Shown: positions 13,600-24,879, counted from the stretch's first letter. The stretch is DNA of 64,000 bases from Aspidiotus rigidus (GCA_035079385.1 JAVHKY010000029.1:4402001-4466000); one strand, 5' to 3'. The notes: generated from the sequence alone by a model not told the origin. Made by a program: numbers and translations.

Positions 13600-14262
13600 T
13601 AGTACAGGCAATAAAGACATTGTCGTAAACATTTTGGAGTACACAAGAGCCGGAAATGATTGTAAATGGTCAAGTTTGGTGCCCCGAAAATCATATCAAA
13701 GTTCTCACCCCCCACACCTTGTACTAAATTTTTTGTGGCACGTTTTAGCCCCCCAAAATCGGTTTCTTGCAAATATCTCGAAAAATTTGTGCTCAATGGA
13801 AAAAAGTTTCGGAACAAAAAATATTCCTCGTGAAATTTTCTACATTTTTGTGTACTTGAACTTCGTGGTAAGTTCAATTTTAAGCTCAAAAAGTTGGTAC
13901 AAAGTTGAAAGCTTTCGGATGAAAATCTTTTTTTCGGAAATATCTCGAAAAATCAAGCTCCAATTGAAAAAAGTTTCGAACAAAAAGTGTTCCTCGTAAA
14001 ATTTGCTATAGAATGGATTTCCTCAACTTTCTACAAAAGTTGATTAAAATTTTGAAGCTTTTGGAAGCAAATAAAGCTTTTTCAAATACCTCGCGAGATC
14101 GAGCTCCAATTAGAAAAAAAAATGTTTTCTGAGAAATTTCCTTCAAAATTGACTACCTGTATTTTGTTTCAAAGTACGCTGAAAGCACCGAGCTTTTGAA
14201 AGGAAATCGATTTTTTTGAATATCTCAAATAATCGAACTCCAATTTAAAGATGTTTCAATCA
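13600..14262. repeat. Decayed tandem repeats with ATCTCGAAAAATC core
   Basis: Four or more diverged units repeat the order: (A)TATCTCGAAAAAT, CTCCAATTGAAAAAAG, TTTCGAACAAAAAGTGTT, CCTCGTAAAATTT. The spacing is about 120-150 bp. The same unit in a related form makes up the cluster at 48150-48640, so this is a dispersed satellite-like family. Reading frames over it (13599-13999) are accidental. Confidence 0.65.
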
Positions 14263-15124
14263 AAAAGTGTTCCTCTTGAAATCTAAATATATAAAGCAGA
14301 AAGTTTGTCTGTTTGTGTGTCTGTTCTCTTGTTGGAAATTTTTCCATACCCACGTTTTGCTGGGGCGGCCAGCGCCCGTCATTTTTCTTCAATTTATCCC
14401 CTCCATAAGGTGGGTTCCCTCTTGAAAACCAGCTGTATTCTTAACGCATTATATCAGTCTGCATGGACGCACTCAGTTGTTTTTTGTATGAGAAACATGA
14501 TATGTACTTTTTACATTCCTCTCTCGAACTTGATACCTTTTTTTAGGTGGTTTCAAAGTCTATGTTGAAATTTATCTAAAACTTTATTCGAATAAAAATA
14601 TTTTCAAAAAATATCCAAAGGCAATAGGTAAAAGCGTTCAAATAACAGATATACAAACATATTATTGTGGTCGCAGTCGCGTCTCTTGTTCAAGAATACA
14701 AATGAACATTCTACTTTATATACAAATATTAGAAGATTTCCATACTTCCGGTAACGTCAAGAAAATAAAAAGAACGTCTCTAACGTGCTGTAATTTAGAA
14801 GATAGCCCGAAAATCCAGTTCTCAAGGATATAGGATGTGAAGATAGGAGAGAAATACAGTAGACAGTTGCGTGTAGGTACCTTTCTTCGGTGGATCCAAT
14901 CGCGTCAAGTGGCGCGTACAGCGAGGGCATAGTTTTCAATAAGTTTTTTTTCTATGGGAGCTAAAATTTCCATTTATGGCTTAAAAGTTGCTCTGGAATA
15001 ACACAAATATGTGGCGAAGGTTTCAAGTCGATAGGTGCAGCGGTTCTGGAGTTATAAGAAAACAGACAGACAAACAGACAAACTTTCTGCTTTATATTAT
15101 TTAGATTTCAAGAGGAACACTTTT
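14263..15124. mobile_element. Inverted-repeat element, ~860 bp, 60-bp arms
   Basis: The left arm at 14263-14323 (AAGTGTTCCTCTTG, then AAAGCAGAAAGTTTGTCTG) is matched in reverse complement at 15063-15124. The arms are near-identical apart from small differences. The interior has no transposase frame. The outermost bases of both arms repeat the neighbouring tandem-repeat unit, so either the element took up a copy of that unit or the unit derives from the element. Confidence 0.7.
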
Positions 15125-15133
15125 AAATGCTCA

Positions 15134-17750
15134 AATTCAAGATTCTATTCTTAACTAAGACTCTCGGGATGTTTTGAATGGCTTGACCGGCAGCTTTCGA
15201 CTTGAAAAAATCTTGAGACCACCCAAGATTGAATCAATACGATTTTCCAAGTTTTAGGTGGACATTTGAAGGTGGGATACTCAAACGAATTAGTGCAATA
15301 ATTTGCATAGACCACAGAAACAAACACAGACCGCGAGCGCTTTCGGTTAAGAAACCGTTGTCTATGCAAGTTATTGTGTTAACTCGTTTGATTATCCCTC
15401 CTCCGACCACTCAAGTTCGTGAGACACCTAATATATCTTGAGATCTGAAGATTTATCTTGATGGGGTTGGCATGGTGGTCCGTAGTCCAGAATTCGTGAC
15501 CATTGGAAACCTCAATCCTCCCTCCCTGAATAGTTGTTCCGAAAGAAATGGAGTTTTTGGTCCAGTTATAATCTGAAGAATTTGAAACTTCTAAATTTCC
15601 CCGTCAGAAGCGCGCGGACAAAAAACTTGAGATATTCGGTAGAAACGTTATTCTTTTAGTGAATGAAAAATATTGAATCACCCCTACAAAGATTTCTCGA
15701 GCGTTTTTCCCACGCTATCTATAAATCCTATCCTCCTTTTTCAATATTTTGATCATCGTATTAGAGTTAATACATCTTGCATTCTGTCGGAAAAAAAAGA
15801 AGAAAAGTATCTTCATAAAAAACATGTTTCTCAACGGAAATTTAAGAAGTTTGATTAAATGGGTAAATTCGTCAAGCACGCTTGTCGTACTTTTTTCCCC
15901 TTCATTTATCCGTAGAATGGGAAAACTTTGGAAGAAATCTGGAACATATAAAATTACGAAGTGTTTCTGTTTGATGACGTCGCTCGAGGTTTGAAAAGGA
16001 ACGAGCACTATGCTTTCAAAGCGAAGTACACCGTATCATTTTTCGTATCCTTTTTTTTTTTGCTCGTGCGAAAGTGGTACAAAGAGTTGTATTTATTTTT
16101 TCAACCGATTACTCGGGGGTAACGAACAAAATTAATTAGTCTCCGGTATTTGATGGACGTACAGAAGGAGTGTAAAAAGCTATCTAATTAAATTCTGATT
16201 CCGCATCTTGGTATAACTCGATTTTTAGTAAATTTCTCGAGGGTCTTGCGGACCTTGTGGAAAATCCTGTTTAGTACACGGAAATATAACTCACGCTCTT
16301 CTCGCTTTCTCAATGATACCTAGCCAATGATAATGTTCTTTATTTCAAATTAAACGGCATCATAAATTGGCTGAACATGGTACATTGTTCATAATGAGAG
16401 GGCAAATGGGCCTCCTACTATTTTTTCCTGTTGATGAAATACTTCTCTTTTTTATTTCGAACGAAATAAAGAAAATATGAGACGAAGAATAATGTTTTCT
16501 ATAAGCTTATTTCTCGTTAAGTTTCACCTCCTACCAAGTGAGATGAATTAAAGGGGTGGTCTATATTGCGAACATTCTTAGGTGAACGTTTTTCTTTTTT
16601 TTTTGCTCCTTCTCTCTTCGTTTGGTACGCGTCGCGTGGTTTTTGTAAACGTAGACTGCTGGGTGAAAAGAAGAAGAATGGAATACAGACAGATGATGGA
16701 CTCTAATAAACAGACTTTCGTATCTCTCTGCGGTCTCTATCTTGTCTCCACAGAGTGTTCCTATTTGAAGTTTGTTCATGGTTGACATTAACGAGAAAAT
16801 CAACGAAAACATCAGGCGAGGGAGAAGAAGAAAAGTAATTCAAGGAAAAAGGGTCCTATGTTCGTTCTATCGCACATACTTACTCAAAGTTTCGTTAGAA
16901 CATTCAGTAAGTTTGCGCGAAGTGGTTTGTAGGTGGGCAAATGAGAGGGAAAGAAAGAACTAGTGGATATTCTTTAAAAAAGTGTACCATCGATAAGCTG
17001 TCAAGGAACAGTATCCCTTTTCGCTGAAGCTTTTGTCGTATAGTGTATCTATGTATTCTTGAAGCGTAATTACTTTTCCTCTTTCTTTTTTCGTTCGCAT
17101 TGTTATTGCGACGACGAATGGGTGAATTTGGATCTTCTATATAATGTGTCGGGTTTCCATGCTCTCTCCGATGAAAAGATAAAATTAATTCTTTAGTGGA
17201 CGACTGAAAGTTGTTCGCTCGCCGGCTTTATTCGTTCGAGGAACTAATTTCGCGTCAAATGAAGCTAGACGTTTGTCCTATTACAGTTTACTATCGTAGA
17301 CACGTGTAATTTTTTGAGCTGAAAGATTTGAAGTGCTTCTCATTAGGGCTTAAGTCCTTTTCAAGTAGCTACAAGAACTGGCGGCATAGACTTAGGCGGA
17401 TATCGATCCAAGTTATCGAACAGATTTTGAAATACTTGAGTTATTTTTAATGAATGCTAATTTGGATTTCTTGATTATTCAACTTTTCGTTTTATTTCTA
17501 CTCCTGGCGTCAGTCTTTCTTTCCGAAGCGTTATGAGATGTTCTTTTCCTAATCTAAATTCACGACGGATTTCGGTGGAAAAAATATGAATTATTTTTTT
17601 GACATTATCGATCCATCCACGGCTCCTACTCAAGCCCCCGTCCCCCAATAGAATACCGCTTTCTGTAGCCTCATGCCCAGGCTAATTTCTAGCCCTATGA
17701 GCCAATCTACTTTCTTTTACCCACAAAACAATTTTACATTCTGTTGTAAA
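15134..17750. other. Unique DNA, no gene seen
   Basis: Short frames on both strands occur here (for example 15715-16008 minus and 16561-16812 minus) without any recognisable domain or conserved motif. Homopolymer T/A runs are common. No repeat family described elsewhere was noticed. Confidence 0.6.
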
Positions 17751-17754
17751 CATA

Positions 17755-18475
17755 TTTTTGATATCTAATGTGCGGCACAGTTGGAAAAACTAAGGAGGGG
17801 GCGGGGTCATCTAACCTCCAAAAGTCTCACTACCACCATCTTTCTCCTCCGTATGTGTTAATTCACTTCTGATGTACTAGTGAACAGAAGATATCGCCGA
17901 TAATAGCACTCGGTTATCCTGATCTAATACATGACTCAAGAGTGTTGGTAACTTCAGACACTTGCAATTGACATAGCTCCTTCAATGAGCCAAATATGCA
18001 ATGCTTCAAACACCATAAGACTCAGAACGTCCTCCAGAGGTATTCCAAGTCTCCCTCGTGTCCTATATAGCTCGTAGCTCGAATCATATGTATATAGCTT
18101 GGAGGTCGGAATTTTAATAGGGAACCTCTTTTATAGGGAGTTTTTTTGAAAAACTTCCCGTCCGCCCACAATGGACTTGTAAAAATTTTGCTTATTTTCT
18201 TGAGCTCTATATCATAGGGGGAGAATGGTAGGAGAGGGACTTAAATTTATTTATTTTATTTATTTTGTTCAGTTTTTTTCTTTCTTTTTTATTTATTTCT
18301 TTATATGACAGAAAGGCAGATCCCCCATCATATATATCTCGGAGGTCAAAATTTTAACAGAGAACGTGTTCTGAGGGTTTTTTTTTTCTGAAAAATTAGC
18401 CGTCCGTCGTCCTTCGAGGTATATATATTATATATAATTATGATAAGAAGGACTTGGAAAAATTTTGTTCACCAT
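17755..18475. repeat. Mosaic of dispersed repeat fragments
   Basis: The first part (17760-17965) matches 43500-43680: a CACCATCTTTCTCCTCC block, GTGAACA(A/G)AAGATAT, then CTCAAGAGTGTTGGTAA. The second part (17985-18180) is an inverted copy of 25080-25270, including the phrase GCTTCAAACACCATA. The third part carries family phrases of the TGACGTCA foldback element (GGAACCTCTTTTATAGGG, AGCTATATA). This is several old insertions piled together. Confidence 0.6.
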
Positions 18476-18476
18476 C

Positions 18477-18658
18477 ATTGAAAAAGAGTTTTCCAATTGT
18501 ACAAATCTACTTTATTAGTTGCTTTTACAAGAGTACTCTCAGGTGTTATCCGATCATCAGTTGTCGCAGCTGGAGAACAAGGCCTTAACCAAGAGTTTTT
18601 ATAGTATAACACTGTGATCTTATTGGCTGTAACAATGCTGTGTTGAGATTGGTTCACT
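18477..18658 (-). repeat. Penelope pseudo-LTR, 3' copy
   Basis: It is collinear with 21223-21408 from ATTGAAAAAG through CAAATCTACTTTATTAGTTG to ATTGG(T)TTCACTT, with scattered substitutions. It holds a hammerhead-like motif at 18527-18564. Downstream of it (18660-18810) more ATTGG words follow in the element's 3' region. Confidence 0.88.
18527..18564 (-). ncRNA. Hammerhead ribozyme-like motif (copy A)
   Basis: On the minus strand the order is: ACAA (stem I, 5' side), CTGATGA (the invariant hammerhead box), a short G-rich/C-rich stem II with loop ATAACA, then GAGA in place of GAAA, a GTAC stem III, the TC cleavage dinucleotide, and TTGT (stem I, 3' side). Minimal type I hammerheads with a very short stem III are established in Penelope-like pseudo-LTRs. 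This copy has a mutated GAAA box and a weakened stem II, so it is probably inactive. An extra U follows the CTGATGA box in all three copies of the window. Confidence 0.6.
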
Positions 18659-18873
18659 TCTTAGATCTTAGAAACTTATTCTTACAATAATGTGACATCC
18701 TGTTCTTATTGGCTAAAACATACTGCTTAGTGATTGGTTCAATCTATTGTCCTAAGTGCCGTGTTTCTATTGGCTACTTGGATTCCTACCATCTCATTGG
18801 TTGGTTCTGTTCTTCTTCTCTCGTCTAATCACCAGACCGAATAATTTTTTGCTGTCAAATGTGATTACATTGT

Positions 18874-19143
18874 TCAAGAGGCAGGCTTTCTCCCACTTGG
18901 CTTTTGCAATCTCCATTTTTCCCAGAGTTTTCTTCTCTTTGTGCGATTCTCTACTTTTATGACTTCAAATATTCCCTCTCCATCGTGGTTTTCTTCGTTA
19001 CAGTGTTTCCCAAACAGTGACTTGCCATCTTCTTTATCCCTCGACATTTTGTGCTCCTTTTTCCTGATCTCAAACTTTCTCCCAGTCTCACCGATGTAGA
19101 TACCCTCGCACTGTTCACAACTGAGCTTGTACAATCCGCTCAA
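18874..19143 (-). pseudogene. GIY-YIG endonuclease domain of Penelope element
   Basis: The 89-residue frame starts SGLYKLSCEQC and continues with IYIGETGRKF and IRKKEHK. This is the GIY-YIG module: the degenerate first Y-containing strand, a cysteine pair before it as is usual in Penelope elements, YIG, and the conserved Arg of the TGR segment. A His/Asn-rich stretch (KHCNEENH) follows, as in the canonical Penelope nuclease. The domain nicks target DNA to prime reverse transcription. It is in frame here but separated from the RT by breaks. Confidence 0.9.
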
Positions 19144-19547
19144 GCTTTACTTATCCTTTTGTTCCGTCTGGTCATTGCTGATTCTCTTCACCATGGGTTA
19201 ATTATTCGGGATACCCACATTTACATCGTAGCCATTGAACGCCTTTATCACCTTGTTTGTGAACTTTCCTATATATGGTATCGATCCGAGTACTTTCTCA
19301 CTATGCCATCATGGGTTCCTTTCTTTGTTTCCATTTTCCCAAAGACTCCCTCCACCACGCCTCTACGGTAGCCATTGGCTTCTGCGATCTGCTTCACTAT
19401 CTCGATCTCTTTCCTCTTCTCTTCGTTGTTCTTGAGGACAGAAATTGCCCGATAGCAGTAGCTCTGGATTGCCGCTAACTTGTGCCTGGGGTGGTGGTAG
19501 GAGTCATTTGGTGTCAGTATGCGTCAGCTTCCTGTAGATTTTGTATT

Positions 19548-20648
19548 CTATCCTATTGTTCTCCAGTGTGAGTGGAAGGTCCAAATAGTCGATGGTCTCA
19601 TTGCCTTTTCCACTGTGAATTTGATGCTCTCATTCATCGCGTTCATTTCTGAAAGGAATAGATCCACCTGTTTATCAGTGCCTGACCACACAATTAAGAT
19701 ATCATCTACATATCTGGCCCAGTGTTTGATCGAGTTTCTGAACTTGTTGCCCTTCAATATCTTGTTTTCCATATCATTCATGAATATCTCCGCCAGTATT
19801 GGTGACGGCGGTGATCCCATCGCAAGTCCCCTCTCCTGACTGTAGAACCTGTTATTAAAGCGCCAGTATTTCTGGCTCAAGATCTCTTCCACTATGTTGG
19901 CGTATTTCGGCCCATCGGGGTTCCCCATGGTATCTGTTGTTTTTGAGCAGAGTGAGAAGTGCCTCCTTCGGTATGGTACCAAACATGTTTGTCATATCAA
20001 AGGGTATCACCTTGTCGTTACTCTTGATTTCCAACTTGTCCAGTTGCTCAATAGCTCTCCGTTGCTTCTGATACTTCGTCTGGGTGCAAACTGGTAGTTT
20101 TCTTTCAGGAATGTGGCTACGATCTTCGCTATCTTGTAGCATGGTGACTGAATGCTGTTGACCAGGGATCTCATCGGACGGTTCGCTTTGTGGAGTGTTA
20201 CAAGCCCCTTGAGTTTTGGTGCAACCGGGTTCATCTCAAGCGTCCTTCCATTGCCGGGTACATTGTTCCGTTTTGACACAGCTTTCAGGTCATCTTGATA
20301 TTTCTGTGTTGAGTCCCTTGTCAGCTCTTGGTATCCATTTACTGCGATGTACGACTCCACTTTTTGGGTGTAGTCCTCCTTTTCCGTTACCACTACCGTG
20401 TTGCCTTTGTCCGCCTTTGTCAAAATCAGGTCGTTCCGTCGGATCTTCTTTTGTAGATTTGTGACCTTCCTCTGCATTACTTGCGTTCTGTCATTGGTTC
20501 GGCACATATTCTCTTTGATGTCCAACAGCACTTTTCCAATTTTGGTCCGGGCTTCTAGTCTCACGTCGTGTTCCATGGTTTGGATTACTTGTCCGCAGCT
20601 AATGGCCATACTTTCAAGCTTACACTGGTTCAGCCTCTCTGGCTGCAC
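19548..20648 (-). pseudogene. Reverse transcriptase of Penelope-like element
   Basis: The pieces are split over three frames. The N-terminal frame (20648-20007) has LTKADKGNTVVV, the Penelope 'ADKGN' motif, and the finger segment KLKGLVTLHKANRPMRSLV. The middle frame (20142-19855) carries VIPFDMTNMFGTIP, the first catalytic aspartate region (motif A). The last frame (19982-19548) has GLAMGSPPSPILAEIFM (motif B) and ARYVDDILIVW (motif C), with the YVDD codons at 19701-19712. The catalytic aspartates survive but at least two frameshifts prevent expression. The enzyme copies the element's RNA into DNA at a nicked target. Confidence 0.92.
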
Positions 20649-21243
20649 GTACTTCTAGCAGTCTTCTTTCTTCTTCTGTGAAGGTGACGCTGGATAGGTT
20701 CTTGGTTCTGGGAGCAAAGTTGTGCTCAACTCTCGCTGTCTCTTCCTTTCTTTCTTCTTTCTTCCGGGTCAGTTCGGCAGGCTTCTTCTTGATCTGTTTT
20801 GTTTGGGCTTCCACTAGTTTTTCTACATAGTCCTCTCCTTTCTTCCCTCCTCCTCCTTTTTCGAACATAATTTCTTCAAATTCTAGCGGGTGGAGTAACC
20901 TGGACAGATGAAAATATTGGTCGTACAGTAAACCATTCAGCCTGGTGATTTTCTTGTAGAATTCATTAATTTCGTTCTTCACTCTCAATCTTTTGGCTTG
21001 CATCTTGGTGTGTTTCACTGCTACGCTGTTTCCTGGTAGCCTGATAGTCGCATACTTGGGAATAATGCCTCGTCTCAAGCATTCATTATTGAACCAAATC
21101 TTCACATGTTTCACTCTTAGTTTGGCCTTGGTCTTCAGAAACTTAAAAACCTCGTTAACCATATCTGGTGTGCTATTATCGGAACTCATAATGAGTGAGT
21201 GAGGTGTAAATAGAGCTCTAATATTGAAAAAGGGATTTTCCAA
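20620..21243 (-). pseudogene. N-terminal region of Penelope polyprotein
   Basis: The 207-residue frame is basic and likely coiled-coil in part (KKPAELTRKKEERKEETARVEH). It ends with NLSSVTFTEEERRLLEV, which matches the usual Penelope N-terminal 'NLS..LT.EE..LL' block that runs directly into the reverse transcriptase. A frameshift near 20640 separates it from the ADKGN-containing frame. The likely start is the Met at about 21189 (MSSDNS), because the upstream Met at 21243 lies inside the pseudo-LTR. Confidence 0.75.
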
Positions 21244-21408
21244 ATGTACAAATCTACTTTATTAGTTGCTTTTACAAGAGTACTTTCGGGTGTTATCCCA
21301 TCACCAGTTGTGCCGCAACTGCAGAACAAGGTCTTAATCATGAGTTTTTATAGTATAATACTCTGATCTTATTGGCTATAACAATGCTGTGTTGTGATTG
21401 GTTCACTT
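21223..21408 (-). repeat. Penelope pseudo-LTR, 5' copy
   Basis: This is the upstream copy of the terminal direct repeat. It contains two inverted CCAAT boxes (ATTGG on the plus strand, at about 21370 and 21397) upstream of the element's coding start, and a hammerhead-like motif at 21274-21311. The position is consistent with a promoter role, but no TATA or initiator is obvious. Confidence 0.88.
21274..21311 (-). ncRNA. Hammerhead ribozyme-like motif (copy B)
   Basis: This is the best-preserved of the three for stem II and the GAAA box. Read on the minus strand: ACAA, CTGGTGA (one change from CTGATGA), U, stem II GGG/CCC around loop ATAACA, GAAA, GTAC, TC and TTGT. The ACAA/TTGT ends pair to form stem I. 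The single change at the invariant A of the first box would be expected to destroy cleavage. Confidence 0.6.
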
Positions 21409-23690
21409 AGGTCACTTAACATCACTCAATCTTCCGTACAACATGTTGGTAAGCTCGTGAGTGCATAATAACACACATACTCCAAATAAATAGGCCTAAC
21501 GACCAAATTCTACGCATACGTTTTGAAAACTCCCCCGTCTGACAACCAAATATTCATTCAACTCGTGCAACCGTAATGCTCATTTCATTAGGAGAATAAT
21601 TGCGAGATTCATTGTTTCGAGTTCAGTCATCGTTCTTGTAGGCCCACGTGGTCCACAATTAAATTTCACTCATTGACCCAATAACAAGTCAGAGGTGAGT
21701 GATACTCTTAATTCCTGCAATAAGTTACGACTACGGGCCGCCAACGTATCCGCACGCATTATTAACGTGATGCTAAATTTTCTAATGGCAGAAAAGGCGC
21801 GCGTTTTTCGTCTTGTCCTCTTCTGCTACAAAACGGCTGCTGCTACCGCCGCCGACATTATTTCAGAAAACGAATGAACGAGAAAGACGACGCGGGAAGA
21901 GAATGAGTGAGAGAGAAAGTAACCAACGAACGTTTTTCTTTCCCTAACAAAATACCTCATCTGGCTTCTTGCGTTTTCTTTGTATATAAATACTTTACTC
22001 GCGAACCCCTTTGCTTACTTTACGTTTAATTAATTATCCACCTTTTTCGCGACCGCTTGTCTTGTCAATTTCACGAAAATTTCGTTTCCTTTTTGAAAGA
22101 AGAGAGGAGAAAAAAAAAAAAAACAAAAAAGAAGTGAAATCGCGCAGTTTTTCAAAAGAACGTTGCCGTATAAATCTTTTAAGCGTTCACTCAACTTTCC
22201 GTTTCGTTTTGTTGGGCGAATTACTCTACGAACTGTACACAAGATTTCTCGACGTATATTCTCATCCTTTTCGATCTATATACGTTCGCACTACGTACCG
22301 GCCAAGAGCGATGTATGTCATCCTGACTGGTCCTATAGTTGTTGCTCGTCTAGGGCAGAGAGCGCACCTTAATAGACGAAATTCGCGAGCGTGACGTTTA
22401 CCACACGCTTGTTAAATCGGATACTTGATAATCTGGTCGCGTAAGTTCGTTTTTTTTTCTCAACGAGTAAAGAAACTTTTTCGAGACGAGGATACGCCGC
22501 GCGGAAAGTGATCACTTATAAGCTTCCATAATATCGTTTCTTTTTCCTTCGGTAGAGAGAGAGAAAAAAAAAAAACTATATTTATGATCCATTTGCAGGC
22601 TTCAAAGACCCAGTTTACTCGCAGACTCATCTTATTCACAATCGTAATGCCGGCAAAAGGATATTTGATCCTGACATTTTTTTTTTCTATTCCAAAAGAT
22701 GGAAAGAAGATTTCCATTGCTCATTCGTATCGTGAAGTAAAACATTCACCAAAAGAACACTGCTGTACTCGTAGGTAGCTTCAACCTACGTATATAATAA
22801 ATAAGTTGACATAACACAGATTGCAAAAAATAACAACACGCGGGTGAACAGAGAAGAGGGAATAAACTTTTTAAAGAACTTGAACAAATATTCGTATATA
22901 TGAATATCATAATGGTATACGCTTAAGTTATACGCCGTTATTAATATTACATGTTGCCATCTTGCGACTAAACATTCTAAAGGTAAGTTACGCGCAGGAA
23001 GTAAACTTCTAAGCGGAAGAACGTATCTACAACCAGTGAAAGTTGAGTAAGATAAATCTTGATCCGTAAAATTTTACTTCTTAGTTTTCGTCAACTTTTC
23101 TGCTCGAACTCTTTTTCCATAAATAGTCCCCCTCTTTCTTTATACGAAGACGAGGTCGTTGTTCATCCTTTCTCCCTCTCTCTTTCAACGTATATATTTA
23201 TACTTCTTCACGCAAGGCGATACAGTTATATAACCATGTATACCAACTTAAATTCATACGACGAAAGATGATGTGTGCAGAAATCGCGTAAAAGAGGCGA
23301 AAAAATATTTTCCTTCTACCGAACCGTTTCTCGATTTTCAAGAGCTAACAGCGTAATTAAAAACAAATATGTTTGAAACGTTTTCCCATTCTGAACGCGA
23401 AGATAGAAAGATTATGAGTGAAAAAAGAGACGGTTGAAAACGTAGCAAAGAGAACGATTTTCTCTCGGTGAACATTTCATCAAACGGACTTCGAGAAGTA
23501 CAAAAGAGATAAACTCTCGACAAAAGAAAACAAAATAAGAAAAATTCAAAATAGGGATGTAACTCGTATCACATTTGACCGACGTGGAAACAGAAGCAAA
23601 AGAGTTATTACGACAAAGAAATATTGCGAGAAAATTAGACCATAACAGGGTCAATTAGACATCCCTATTAAATGAAAGAATCTGATTCGC
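21409..23690. other. Unique DNA, no gene seen
   Basis: Frames of up to 127 residues (22011-22394 plus) lack any recognisable domain and overlap A/T-rich runs. No repeats shared with other parts of the window were seen. It is likely intronic or intergenic. Confidence 0.6.
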
Positions 23691-23694
23691 TAGT

Positions 23695-24365
23695 ACTAAT
23701 AGAAAACATTAGTAGTTGAATAGTTTTCGATGCAGTTTGAATGAGAAATCAATTTCGAGTAACATTAGCTAATCAGAGACGGTCATTGATTTACATTGAT
23801 TGCAATGTCTACACAGTGTGATAGATACGGCACTACCTTGTAGAATATAAGTACAATAGATTACAGGAACTGTCATCGTTTGATCGCCAGCAGTACTATC
23901 TTGTATACTGCAAATTCTCGTTAACTGGTCATTGTCTAGTTTCCTCAGACGACATTTGCCAGTATCTGGAGTTATCAAAACTCTCGAGTCAAGTTTTGAT
24001 CAGGATAGCTGAGCGCCAATATTGACAATATTTAAGTTTGAGGGTTTCTTCAAAACTACAAGACAGTCGGTACAAAACACGTGTTGTGCATTTTGAGATT
24101 AATTTTTTCCATTGAAAAATTTTTCACACGTTACGTGATTGTAATTCAGTTCTACACTTTTTTATTGACAATATTTTCTGTTCACTAGTAAATTAGAGGT
24201 GGGTCAATTAGTTTTCAATGCAATTTGAATGAGAAATGAGTTTGGAGTAATACTAGCCAATCAGAGATGTCTGTCAATTTATATTGATCGCAATAGCTAC
24301 CTAAAGTGCTAGATACGACACTACCTTGTACAATATAAATACAATAGATTATAGAAACGGTATTG
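23695..24365 (+). repeat. Internal duplication with dispersed-family piece
   Basis: Segment 23710-23890 is repeated at 24212-24360 (TTTTCGATGCAGTTTGAATG against TTTTCAATGCAATTTGAATG, then CACTACCTTGTA and AATACAATAGATTA). Between them, 23985-24040 carries ACTCTCGAGTCAAGTTTT and CAGGATAGCTGAGCG, matching the dispersed repeat at 43600-43650 and 17905-17950. The second copy continues at 24668 after an insertion. Confidence 0.65.
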
Positions 24366-24659
24366 CAAGGATGGGAAGTTATTTGGAAGTTGGAAGTTAT
24401 TTGATAAATGCGCTCAGGAAGTGGAAGCTAAAAGTTGGAAGTCGCAATGTGAGAAGTTAGAAGTTGGAAGTGGAAGTAAATAGCATATCTCGAATCTTTT
24501 TTTTTTTTTTTTTTTTTTTTGTATGGCACCATTGCATATTTTGTTGGAAGTTGTTGGAAGTGGAAGCTGGAAGCTGCTACGCGAGAAGTTGGAAGTTGGA
24601 AATGGAAGTCAGAAAAAAAATTGGAAGTGGAAGTTTTATCAATCGACTTTGTATCCATG
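24366..24659. mobile_element. hAT-like MITE rich in GGAAGT
   Basis: It interrupts the second copy of the duplicated segment. The flanks are GGTATTG on both sides (24359-24365 and 24661-24667), and the eighth base differs, C or G. The ends read CAAGGATGGGAAG on the left and CATGGATACAAAG on the right (minus strand), which gives short imperfect inverted repeats. The inside has two arrays of GGAAGT/TTGGAAG words on the plus strand, separated by a run of about 24 T. An 8-bp duplication is the hAT signature. There is no coding capacity; the frames over it just follow the repeat. Confidence 0.65.
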
Positions 24660-24879
24660 GGGTATTGTATTGTTCGGTTGCCAGCAGTCACTATCTTGTA
24701 TAGTGGCACTGACTATACACATACCAGACAAATACTCGCATTGTTGAAAAAGTGGACGGTTTGTTAAATACTACCACAAGGGTGTGCTGCGTGTTAACCA
24801 GCAGAGTAAAAGAAAGAATACATCATTCCCTTTCTATTACACCCACGTCTGAACACGCAACACGACGTCGTGGGATCTT

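Larger units (their letters stand above)
18477..21408 (-). mobile_element. Penelope-like retroelement, near full length, decayed
   Basis: This is a minus-strand retroelement of about 2.9 kb. It is flanked by direct ~185-bp repeats (18477-18658 and 21223-21408), the pseudo-LTR arrangement typical of Penelope-like elements. In order from its 5' end it encodes a basic N-terminal region, a reverse transcriptase with a YVDD box, and a C-terminal GIY-YIG nuclease. These domains and their order define endonuclease-bearing Penelope-like elements. The frame is broken several times (about 20640, 20095 and 19980, and between the RT and the nuclease), so it is dead. A truncated relative lies at 45600-46940. 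Confidence 0.93.

Noticed and set aside
19051..20658. Plus-strand frames over the Penelope element
   Set aside because: They are antisense shadows of the reverse transcriptase and nuclease frames.
22011..22394. 127-residue plus-strand frame
   Set aside because: It contains a Lys-rich tract from an A-run, has no homology, and overlaps equally long frames in other phases.
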